Assembly: GCA_002437945.1 (NCBI GenBank)
Contig: DJSB01000032.1
Span: 17,918 to 58,634, forward strand
Length of the DNA stretch: 40,717 bases
Direction of reading: 5' to 3'
Source of the DNA: Christensenella sp. UBA6345
Lineage (GTDB): Bacteria; Bacillota; Clostridia; Christensenellales; UBA1242
Below are positions 9,138 through 21,500 of the stretch, in pieces. The notes under the pieces are model-generated. The model was not told where the DNA came from. It searched no databases and worked only from the letters and a program-made list of their open reading frames with translations. Positions within the stretch are counted from its first letter, which is position 1; each line of letters starts with the position of its first letter. The position numbers were made by a program, and so were the translations under genes.

Positions 9138-9193
9138 CTATCTTGTATTTTTTCTATTTTGTATTAATTTTTTGCTATTTTGTATTAATTTTT
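9138..9193 (+). repeat. Tandem 21-bp direct repeat
   Basis: The 19-mer CTATTTTGTATTAATTTTT occurs at 9154-9172 and again at 9175-9193 with a 21-bp period. A shorter degenerate unit, CTATCTTGTATTTTTT, precedes them at 9138-9153. The period is two helical turns, so the T-tracts are in phase, which suggests an intrinsically bent or UP-like upstream element. It ends 55 bp before the -35 hexamer. Confidence 0.6.
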
Positions 9194-9248
9194 GATTTTT
9201 TTAATAAAATTTGTTGATACAAAATTTGTGTAAAAATACCCTATATAG

Positions 9249-9277
9249 TTGACTATGCGTATGGATTTTTATATACT
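9249..9277 (+). promoter_or_regulatory. Sigma-70 type promoter for the giant gene
   Basis: TTGACT (9249-9254) and TATACT (9272-9277) are separated by exactly 17 bases, each one mismatch from consensus. Transcription would start near 9284, giving a leader of roughly 145 bases before the ATG at 9428. This is the best promoter match I saw in the non-coding DNA of the window. Confidence 0.65.
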
Positions 9278-9427
9278 TAATAAGGCAATATTATATTATA
9301 TATAATAAATATTAATATTTTTTGCTTAAATTAATTTATATTGTACAAACTAATACCAATAAATTTTGATTCAAATTTGTTGTTATTTTAGTTAATATTG
9401 AGATTGATAAATAAGGAAGAATTACTA

Positions 9428-9577
9428 ATGAAGACTAAGAGACCTAATTTTAGAGTAAAACATCCATATCAAAATTTAATTAATAGTATCTTAATGGGTT
9501 TAATACTACTTTTAAGTAGTGTTTTATCTGTTTTTTTAATTAAGCCTATTTCTAATTCGATAGGCTTCGTTGATGCG
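9428..9577 (+). other. N-terminal signal or membrane-anchor segment of the giant protein
   Basis: Residues 1-19 are basic (KTKRPNFRVKH), and residues 20-38 are uniformly hydrophobic (SILMGLILLLSSVLSVFLI). A short polar stretch then ends in V-D-A at residue 50. This fits either a Sec signal peptide cut after A50 or an uncleaved N-terminal membrane anchor. There is no lipobox Cys. The first beta-helix opener begins at residue 52, immediately after the possible cut. Confidence 0.7.
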
Positions 9578-12500
9578 TATGGCGGTAACGGTTCGGAAGA
9601 ACGCCCATTCCTTATCTACAATCTTGACGATTTGAAGAATGTTAATTTCTATTCAAAACGTACTATGGTCGCAGGGTATAGTAGTAACAGACGTAATTTT
9701 AAACTTATGGCTAATGTCGATGCTTCACAACTTAATGGTATAGTTATGGATTCATTCGATGGTACTTTTGATGGTAACTCTAATACAATTACATCTTCTA
9801 TGCAATTGTTTAACATTATAGAAGAAGGTTCTGTTGTTAAGAATCTTAATATTGATACTCAATTCCAAGCAACATTGTTTGACCCATTCTCTTCATTCAG
9901 TCTAGCAGTGTACAAGAATAACGTATTACATAATGATTTAATCAATAATATTACAGGACATAATGTAAAAATTGAATATGGTTTTGATTCAACAGCAAAG
10001 AATAATGCTGCTTTTTCTGCACGTTATTATTTAGGTGCTTTGGATAATGATATTGAAGATACTCAAGAAGAAATAGCATTACTATCTGAAGAAGAAACAA
10101 CCAAAAAATCTCAATTAGAAGAAAAAATAGCCCAACTTGAAGGTTATAAAAATAAAGTAAATAGTGCAGTTGAACATTATTCTATTGATCTTGATAAATT
10201 GGTTACAGAAGAATATGAAAGTCTTATGAAAGAAGGCTATGAGATTTCTGATGAAGATTTATCTTCTATTCTTGATCATGAAAAACAAATTAACTCTTTA
10301 GAGTATTCTGAAGAGCGTCTTTCTGCTTTGTTGGATGCAGGTATTGACCCATATTCAAAAGAATATTATGTAGGTACTGCGGTTGATGATTATTTAGAAG
10401 CATACAATGAAGAAAATAATTTAGAAGTTGACGAGATATACACTGATATCAATATACCACATTTAGCAATTGCTAACTATGGTACTATTACTGATATCAA
10501 TATCAATAATCCATCAGAAACATTATACAACCATGGAGGTATTGTTAGACTTAATTTTGTAGATTCAACAATAACCAAATGCGTAGTTAACAATGGTACT
10601 ATATATGGTGCAACTAATAGTCCATTGGGTGGTATAGCAGATATTAATATGTCAGGTTTGACTCAATGTGGTGTCGATGATGTCGATCTTAATGGTGGCT
10701 CTGGATATAATGAACCTGTTAATTATAAAGAATATGCTTTTAATACTTATTCTGATACATACAACACATCATTTAAAAATGGTGCTTCTGTTGGTGGATT
10801 GGTTGGTGTTACTATTCCAGTAACTCATGTAGATTCTCAACTTTTAGCACCTGTTACTCCTGATAGTGGTGAGGGATCTAGTACAGAAGATAGTAATATA
10901 AACATAACTTATTCAAATTGTTATTATTTTAGAAGAGATCCAAGGTCTCCTTTAAAGGGTTCTGCGGGCAGTAGTGGTAGCCCAGGTGGACGTGGTGGTA
11001 CGGTTGGTGGACTAGTTGGTGTTTCGTATTTTGGGATTTTGGGGTATATTTATTCCTCATCAGGGAATAATAGTGGTTTAAAAGATAAAACAAGGGAAGG
11101 TGAAAATAAAAAGGATTATGCTAATTTAGAGTGCCTTAATTTAACATTTAACACTTGTTATGTTATAGGTTCATTCTCTGGTGGTAATGGCGGTGCAGGA
11201 TATGGTGGCGCTGGTGGCTCTGGTGGACCTGGTGGCAATGGTTGGGAAGGTACCGGAACTGCAACTGGCGGTGATGGTGAAGCAGGAACAGATGGAACTG
11301 TTGGCGGTGGCGGCGGTGCTGGTGGTAATGCCGGAGTTTTTATAGGATTCTTTAAAAGTTCGTATTTTAAGTCATGGACATTAGCAGTAGGGTATAGGAC
11401 TTTAACTTTTTCAACAAATTGTTACACTCCTAGTTACTATACCAATTATAAGTTAACAGCAGGTTATGGCGCCGGCGGTGGTGGCGGTGGCAGTGGTGGT
11501 CAAGGTGGCGGTGGCGGTGGCGGAATACAATTCTTTTGGTGGCAAAAACACACTTCTATGTACGGCACTTATGGAAACTGGGGAAGAAGTGGAAAGATTG
11601 CACGTGGTATTTATTTCGGAAATGGTGGTACAAGTGGTGGTGTTAGTACTAATGGAGGAACTCCGGGTAGTTCTGGTGGTACTGGTGGCAAAGGCGGTAA
11701 AGGTGGTAATGGCGGCGCTGGTGGAAGTGGTGGAGAAAGTGGCTATGTATATTCTACATATGGATATACTGAGACTGATTCTACAGTTTCGACAGCAACA
11801 TATTCGAGTATGAAATGGGCTACTACTGGTTCTAATGGTGGTGGTATAAGTGGTGGTACTGGTGCTGATGGTGGTGGTCAATATGGTGGTACAGGTGGTA
11901 CAGGTGGTAGAGGTGGCGATGGTGGGCGTGGGACTTCTGGACAAAGTGCTAATACGGATTGGACACATGGGAAACTAGTATACAACACTACTTATGCTGA
12001 TGGTTCAAGATATACTAACTGGAATCTAAATACTCATAAAAAGAAAACTTTTACTGGGTATGATTTTAATACTGTATGGTATATGGACCAGACCGCTAGA
12101 AGACCAAAATTGAGAACTTCAAAATCAATAACTAATGGTAATGCAATATTACACATTGGTTTAAAAATATATCTAGATAATGAAGAGATAATTTCACAAA
12201 GTAATGAATATAAGCGTTTTGCCGATCTTAATTTTAATATTTCTTCTCCATATTTATATAAAAGAAATAGTGATATTGTTTATGATGATCAATCATACAA
12301 AAGTGGTAACTATGTTGCCAATTCGTCTTATCTAGACAATGTCGGATTTATAAATGATAATGGCATCTATGTTAAAGATGGTCAAATTTTAACTATTACT
12401 GGTAACACTAATGCCGATAAATTGACTGGTGTATCGCATTTTGATGTAATAAAAGTATGTATAGATGAGAATAATTCTAATACGAATTTTGCTAGTATTT

Positions 12501-15500
12501 TAGATTTCGATACTACTAATAAATACGGATATATCAGTTCAGAATATAAGTATACTTCAAATTCAAATAGTGACACACCATCAGAATTACAAATTAAAAT
12601 GCGTGATTATGATTTTAAAGGATGGACTGATGCACAACCAGTTGTAATGAAAGTATATTTACGTACTAGATTGAAGGGGGCTGGAACATTTAACAATCCA
12701 TATCAAATCTCTAACTTTAATCACTTTATTTACGGTATAAAAAATCAGAATGTAGACGGAAATGGTAAATATTATTATAAACAATTATGTGATATCAATT
12801 TAAAACCATATCATGATTCTAATAATAAAGTTGGTTTAGCAGATAATTCACGATATGAAATGGGTAATGAAACTTTATATAATGCTATTATGGATGATTT
12901 TAAGGGAATCTATAATGGTTATGGATTTAAGATTTCTGTTGATAGCGGCTATATAAAACGACTATTATTTGGTACTGAAAATAGTGGTAATGTACATAAT
13001 TTATATGTTGAAGTAAGTGGTACTTATACAAGTAGTAATTTATCTAATTTCGGTTTCATTACAGGTAAAAATACTGGTACTATTAAAGATGTCGCAGTTA
13101 TATTAAAAAGCAATGTCACTTTTCCTTCTTATGGCTCTGCTACTTCTAATGGACTTATTGCTGGTGAAAATAGTGGAAATGGTAAAATATTAGATAGTGG
13201 TGTATGGAATGCATATTCTTACAGATTAACCAGTAGTCGTGCAGGAAATATAGGTGGTATTGTAGGATATAATAATAACGACAATTATTATGGGAAAATT
13301 TCTGGCTGTTTTGCCAAAGTTAATATAAGTGCCAGTTCAGCAACTTATGCAGGCGGCATTGTTGGATATGCTGTTAATGATAATTATCGAATAGATAATT
13401 GTAATTTTGAAGGAAATGTCTCTGGTAATACATCAACAACATATGTAGGGCCCATCTCTCCTGATCCCGCTAACAGATATTATTATAAAAATTGTGTATG
13501 GACTTCAGGTAATATTACGGGGAAATATATAGATCCAAGTGTAAACATGGAAAAATACCCAACACATATAATTACTTCAGCAAATAAGTACTCATATAAA
13601 TACTTGTCCGAAACATTAACAAGTCCTTTCAACTTTAATACCTATTGGAGTTATGAGCCTAATAACTCAACTACTGCGCCAAGTAGAAGTACTACTTCAG
13701 TTATGCCACGATTAATTTCTAGACAGAAATTAATCGGAAGATATAGAAAGACATATTCTAGTATTGCAGATGCATATAAGTCATTTGGTTATAATACAAG
13801 TACATCTTCATTAAGTGAAGCAGATAAAACAATATATGATTGTGACGAGACCAATGTTTATAAGGTAACCAATGTTACAGAATTTATGACAATGTTGTAC
13901 TTAATTGACAATGTTACTTTAAATTCTACAAGATTTATTATTACTAGTGATATTTCATTATATAATTCTGATGCTGATTCATATACTTACATATCTCCAG
14001 ATGTTATTCCTGATGAACTTCCAAGTAATGTTGCTATTGATGGTGGGTATAATAATACATATGGGCATTCTATAGTTTCAGGTATTAGATTAGATTATGG
14101 TATTACACATACAGATACTAATTTATCTGTTTATAGTAGTTCAAAAATATCTTTATTTGGATATGTTTATGGATCTATTAACAATTTAATAATAGAAGAT
14201 AGTTCAGTTAACTATGATACAATTAACACTCAAAGTGTATTTAAAGGCAGTAAAGAAGGTGATAGATTCGTATCATTATTTGGTACTGTAAATACGTCAA
14301 AGCCCATTATTAATGATTGTGAAATTAATTGTGATATCAATTATTTTAAAGATTATTATAATGAAAGTGGTATGAATGTTTATACTGGTACTTCTCAATA
14401 TACATACATTGGTTCAGTTTTTAGTCATGATAATACTACCAACTCTTCTATAGTAAATGGATTAAAGGTAAAAGGAAATATAAATTATTACCAATATCGT
14501 TCAAACACTTCTTTGGCTGGAAGAGTACGTATTGGTGGACTTATTGGTAGTTTAGAATATAATAGTAAATTTAAACAAGTTGCTTCTTTAGTTAATATTA
14601 ATTATTATTCAACTAATAATAGTTTAGTAAGTAATAGATATATTGGCGGATTGATTGGCTATGCTAATTATACTGGTACTGCACATTTAGAAGATTGCTA
14701 CTATGGAGATGGTAAAGTAGGAATAACTAAATTCACTTCTGGTACTGCAAGAGAGTATTATGGTAATATTAATGTGACAAGTACAACTAATTCTTCTTTA
14801 ATTACACGTTGTTATGCTGTTGCTAATATTACTAGTAATCAAGAAACTGCCCAACAAGTATATAATCGTTCAGTGAGTGAGAAATGGGATACCAAACTTA
14901 CATGGTATGTTTATAATAATACTACTTATCCTACTTTATGGATACATAACCCTAATGGTAGAAAAGTTGATATTACTAGTGCACTTGGCATGGATGAACA
15001 AGTGAGTGGTTGGTATAAATCTAAACCTATTTTAGATAAATCTACTAGTGCTACAGGTAGTATTGCTATTAGTGGAGAAAGTAAAGTTACAGATTCTTTC
15101 TATATTGATATTGTAGATGGTAATTTTACTGAAGGCTCTGTAAGTGGACATATTAATGCAAAAGACAATCAAGTATATTTCACTATTAAAAATAATGACG
15201 ATGATGAAACTCCTAATAGAGACATGTATGTGTTAGTACTTGATGTTAAAGCATATAGTATGTATGCGTCAGGTAATTGGCTTACTTCTCCAGACAAAAA
15301 TATTTTATATACCGAAGTGCCAAGGCAATATGAGACTGCGGATGATTTTGCTCAAAAACAAGATGTTGGTTTTAATTTTAGTAAGTTTAAGACTCAAAAT
15401 ACTGAAGACTTAACTTATTCGGCTGTAAGATGGAAAAATATAAGTATTGATATTAATGCTGGATATAAATTATATTCATTCCAGTTTGATGCTCCCAACT

Positions 15501-18500
15501 TGTCAAAATTAGCAAGTGATAGCGGTAATGGTGATGCTACTAGTGATACTTTATCTGGCGGCGATAAAATTAATTACAGTATTTCTGTTATTCAAGGAGA
15601 CCAAAGAAAAGGGCCATATGGGGATGATAATCTATATAGTTCAAATATTCGTACAGTCGGTGAAACATATTTAAATACATTATCATCTAAAATATTCATA
15701 AAATGTGGAGATATTATTGAAGTCCAATTTGATATGAATAATTCCAAAATTCCATTTGTTCAAGGTAAAAAATGGGCAGAGAATACTAGATTATCTACAA
15801 ATTATGGACTTAGATTAAGTAATGGTAAACTTACATCTGCTAATTTGCTTAATACCAATATAAACAATCGAACAATCAATAATGATGATGGAATTCTTGG
15901 TGATATATACACAGGTGAATCTGGTACAGACTTTACTACATCGTTTACTATTGCTCCTGACAATTCTACTGCTTATAATGATTATTTCTATAATGGTAAG
16001 TCTGTTCAGCATATAACACCTATATATCAACGTATGACAAAGGTTGTTACTCAATTAGCAATTACCAATGCTCAAGATAAGACAACTGTATTTCCATACA
16101 CAAGTACTATTTTAAATTCTAAATACGATTTACTTGGTTGTGATGCAGAAGGTACACCGCTAGATTCTTCTTATGTAAAAGAAGTAAATAGTAGTAATGG
16201 TACTGCACAAGATATTTCTACATCAACTCCAAAATTTAAATCTTATTATGTAGATGGTAATGTAATTACTAATGGTACAAAGAGCGGCATTTTAATGAGT
16301 GCTCCAGGAAATACAGTATTGTGCGAGTATAAAAATAATCAATATACTAATGCATATCAATATAATTTTAAATTAAATAAATATGAATTTGTTCGTACTT
16401 CAGGGGCATCTAATCAAAGAGTAACTTCAGGCTCTGAAAAAATGAGTGATATTAATAATGAATTATCTAAAGAAGTACCACATTCACAAACTAGTTATTT
16501 AACTGATACCTATACTTTTATGTATAATTACACATCATATAAACTTGATTTGACTGTACTAGAAAGTGGAACAGGTATGAACAAGGATAATCCAAATCAA
16601 GATTTAAAATATGTTTCATATAAGGTTATGAATCAATATGCTGCATTTGAAGGGACTTCGTATACTACAGGTGAGATAGGATTATCTTCAGTAGAATATA
16701 ATACTGAAAGTGCTAAAGTAAATAAATTAGTATCACCTAAATCTAACTTTAAAAAATTACAAGGCAGAGTTAGAATTACTGCTTTAGTATCAGTCCCTGC
16801 AGATGGTATTATTAGATATAAGTATTATGATAAAAAGTTCACTTCTGGTGGGTTAAAAGATACTGAAAATATAACTGATGCTAATGGTAATATTTACAAT
16901 ACAATAAAAATAATTTCTGTTAATGATGCAAGTACTGGTTATTCTAGAGAAATTGGTATAACAATTGATTTCTATATACTTCAAGATACTGCTATCACAA
17001 TAAGTTTTGAACCTTGTTCTGATTATATTAATTTATATGGTAGTGATACTTATAATGATTCAAATAATAATAAAGAAAATCCATATGCGATAAAGAATAT
17101 AGCAGATTTCGTTAAATTCTTACGTACAGAACAAAATAATTTAACTAATAAAGAAAATCACTATCGAATTGATAATGACATTAATTTCAATGAACTTAAC
17201 TTTAAATATGATGTTAATGTTGGTATTGAAACTAAAACTGAATTAAATAATGCTTATTTTGGATTTAACTATGAGACAATTCATGGTGACGGGAATCCAT
17301 TTAAAGGAAGTATTAATGGTTTAGGTCATGGTATTTTAAATTTATATAGTGAATATGATGATCGTACTCACTTTGGATTTATTGGTGTTATTGATACAAA
17401 TGGTGTGGTAGAAAGAATTGTCCTAGAAAACCCTAAATTTATAAGTCATAAAAAGAAGGATACATTAAAAGTTTATATTGGTGGTATTGCTGGTATGAAC
17501 CATGGTACCATTAGACAATGCGGTGTAACTTATGGATTTGATACTAATAATGATGTATCTGATTGCTTATTCTCGGCTTTGCCTACTACTTCAAATATGA
17601 GCGATAAAATGGGTAATATTATTGGTGGTATTGCTGCATTTACAGAAGGAAGTAATGCTAAAATCATTAACTCATTCTTTGACGGAACATTAGAAGGCGA
17701 TTACGTAGTCGGTGGCATAACAGGTATATTGTCTAATTGTGCAAGTATTTCAGGCTGTTATTCACATGGACAAGCAACAGGAAATATTGTCGCTGGTATT
17801 GCTGGACAAATTGAAGAAAATGAAAGAATAAATATTTCTGAACCAACTCAAAAATTATGTAAGATTGAATATTGCTATTCGTACATGGGATTAACTGGTT
17901 TGGGGAATAACCCAGTGCGTTCTGGTATCGCAAAAGTTAATTATATAAGTGTAAATAATGAGAATAAAAGTGTAGTTGTTACTTTCTCTTACTTCATTAC
18001 TGATTATGATATTACTAATCCACCTTCTATTAACTCTATTACATCTGATGATGGAACTATAAAAACACTTCCTGAAACTAATTCAATTGATAAATTAAGA
18101 AGTTATAATCAAGTTAAAAATACAGATGGTGGATATGTAAACACAACATATGTCGCTAGAATGGTTGATAGTCAGGCAAGTGAATACTGGTTTGATTCTG
18201 ATTTATATGGTGACTGGGATATTGATGGTACTGCTGATATTTCATTGTTGAAACAACATAACTATGGTACACCATATATTACTTCTATAGGTAATAGTGT
18301 ATTTTATACAATTAGTGCATGGACTAATGGCACTCAATTAGTTTATGATGAAGAGCATCAATACGATAAAGGTTCTTACAATCTATTAGCAGACAAGGCA
18401 GGTTGGGATTTCAGAACTTACAAACGTGAAGGTAATAATGAAATCTACGAAGAACCTGTAAATGAAAGAGTAGAGTGCGAAGTATGGAGTAATGGAAAAG

Positions 18501-21500
18501 TCCATACTAGAAAATTAAGACTAAATACTAAATTCTATGTACCTTATAATTCTGAAGTTACTATTGCTATGGAAAACAAAAAGGACGTAGTAGGTAATTC
18601 TAGTGAATTCTATACTCTAAAGGGAGTTTATGCTAGATCTATTAATGATCAAATTAGTGACGATAATCCACAACTTTTAGATGATAATAAGTATACCAAG
18701 TATTACAATACAGATTATCTTGATGGCACTGATTATAAAAAACTAAAACTAACCAAAGATACTGCATTCCAGTTTTATTTCTATAATGCTCAACCTACTA
18801 TTACATTGTATCCATCTGAAAAATATTATGATGATAATACTTTTGCTAATACTAAAAATAAAGCATTAATAATTGACAACTATGACTTTAAATCTATTAA
18901 AGATCAAACTAATCATTATGATGATTCTAACTTAAGTATATATAATAGTAGTGATGCTATTTATACTCAAAATAGAATTACTCTTGATATGAAAAATAAT
19001 GCCATAGTTGATGGTAATAATGTTTCATTATATCAATTATCAGAAATAAGATTTAGATATCCTTATAAGCAAACTGGTGAGTATGATATTCCTACTGATG
19101 AAGATTGGATTAATGGTACATTGGGAGTAGATTATGCTGCTATTAAGTTTGATAGAGATGGAAAAATTACAATTGTTGGCTATACGGTTAACAATGAAAA
19201 ATATTATATAAATGAAAATGTGGCAATTTATAATGGTAAAGTTGAAAATAAGACTGGCGAAAAATTAACTACATATAATATTGTTTGTCGTCACACTGAA
19301 TTGTTTAACAACAATAGTGAAGATTCTACGAGTGTAGTTAAAAAGAATGAATACTTTAAGTACTCAATTGAAAAGAGTAGTACAGGTAAAATTAGCGTTT
19401 CATTTTTTGGTGTAGAAACTAGAAATATTGAAATGTCTGTATTCTGTAGTTATAAATTAGATGTGAAGATTACCGCTCCAAACGGAGCAAAATTAGAAGG
19501 TTCTTCTATTAAACTAAATGCAATAACTGATATTACTAATCCAGTAATTGCACCTACAAATTATGTAGGAAATAATGGTGATTCAAATATTCTTGCAACA
19601 ACTGGTATTAATAACACTCTTGAATTGTTAATTAATCCAGGTACAGTTGTTAAAAATGAACTATCTGGGTCATGGGAATTTAGACATTACGAGTATGATT
19701 TTAAATATGAAACATCAAACACAACTAATACTGCTGGTAACGAATTAATTGCTGCAGAGATTTTAAAATCCGTAGACGTTAAAACATATGGTGATAGTGG
19801 AACATCTATTAATATCGTTAGTGCATTATATGATAACAGTGTAGACAATGATGAATTCTCTGGTTATGAAAGAGTAAAGGTAGATAACAAAATAAAGAGT
19901 GATGATTATAATCAACGATTATTTAGTGTGTCTTCCATTTCTGCCATGGATGATAAAAATTATAACATTTATGATGAATCGTCTGATCCATCTACACCAC
20001 AAATTAATGGAGTTATAATATTTGAATTTGTATTTGAAAGTTCAGTAATTACTAGAGAATTAACTATTGATGCTTTCAATATTAATTCTGGTAACATTGA
20101 TTTAGGTTCTGATTACAATTCTTTGACTGTAGATAATAAAATTAAGAGAATTGAAGCAAGAGCATCTAATTTAATTAGTTTTGTTAATAAAATTAATCAG
20201 AATATTGTAGTTATGCAGTATTTAAATACTACTAATACAGTAGATTACACTACAAAATTAATGAATTTAACAGATTTAAGTTCTAATGCTAAACTAGCAC
20301 AATATGAAAGCCTATTAAAAACTGGTAAAATTAGTTTTAAATTTAAAGTTTATAATAATGCTCAAGTTGGATATAGTTTTGCTGATGAGAGTGATACTAA
20401 TAACTTTAAATTAAAGAATATTGAAGATGGTACTAACACCATAGAAAAATATTATTTTGAATATAAATTTTCTAATAATTATTCACGTAATTATAGATTC
20501 TATTGGGAAGGTAAATATGTAAACGGCTTTAATGATGTTGCATATTCAAGAGATCAATTATTAGATTTTGATGTTAATGGTACTAGCGATAAGCAGGAAT
20601 ATGAATATGATTATATTACTAAAAGATTAAGAGCCGATGATAGTGAATCATATACTTTAAAATTAAATATAATTGAACTAGTATCTTTATCTACTAGCGC
20701 GTCATTAACAGGTGACTTTGGTACACAATATGAATATTTACCTTTCGTATTCGGATATAATAATTCTAATATAAAAACTTATCACACTTATGTTGATCGT
20801 AAATATAGTAATAAGCCTAATGAGGGTGCTGAAAATCAATATTTAGCAACTTCAAAAGCATTACAATTTATAGACTATAATCGTAATAATTATGGTGATG
20901 CTTCTACTACCAATTTTATTAATAATGCTAATATGGAAATTAAGATCAATTGGGAAGCAGGCATTAGCGTTAACGATTATAACAATATAAGTGATACTTC
21001 AAAAATTGATATGAGTAGTGATATGTTTGTTACTCACAATACTCATAGTTATTTTGAATTCGTAAGATATGATAACTATAACTATTCACAGATTGCACAA
21101 GTTGATCCTAATGCTAATTCATTTACACTAGATAATGTGATTATTACTTATGCTGAAAATAATATAAATTTAAATTTAGTTTTAAAAGTAAAAACCGTAA
21201 AAATTGAAGTAGTTAATGAAGCAGACTTTAAGCCTAGTGCTTCTATGGAAAATGGACAAAGAACATTCCATAACACTCCATTACCAACTATGTCTGTTGT
21301 TATTAAATATGATCAAGGCGTTGGTAATGATCACAATCCAGTAGGAACAAAAGATAAAGATAAAAAGAACAATCGTATTTATGCTGTTAATGATTTTAAG
21401 AGTAGATTAGGTATTGATGGTCAATTCGTTAAAATGACGGATTATAATACTACTGATGGTAGTTTAAATTATCAAAGTAATGAATTATATCATGGGGAAT

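Larger units (their letters stand above)
8770..9427. other. AT-rich intergenic region upstream of the giant gene
   Basis: These 658 bp contain no credible gene. In order they hold the operon terminator (8866-8906), an AT-rich stretch without recognisable features (about 8910-9060), a pair of dyads (9062-9100), a tandem 21-bp repeat (9138-9193), a sigma-70 type promoter (9249-9277) and a 5' untranslated stretch of about 145 bases ending in the ribosome binding site AAGGAAG (9413-9419). The arrangement suggests the giant gene has its own regulated promoter. Confidence 0.7.

Noticed and set aside
9398..9427. TTG at 9398 as the start of the giant gene
   Set aside because: It has no purine-rich site upstream, whereas ATG 9428 has AAGGAAG at ideal spacing and begins directly with a basic signal N-region.
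11466..11813. A 115-codon plus-strand frame within the glycine-rich region
   Set aside because: It is the +1 reading of GGT/GGC runs (Val/Ala repeats), a shadow of the real frame.
11453..11968. A 171-codon minus-strand frame rich in Thr, Ser and Ala
   Set aside because: It is the complement of the GGT/GGC glycine codons in the giant gene (ACC/GCC), which removes stop codons by composition. It has no ribosome binding site or recognisable domain.
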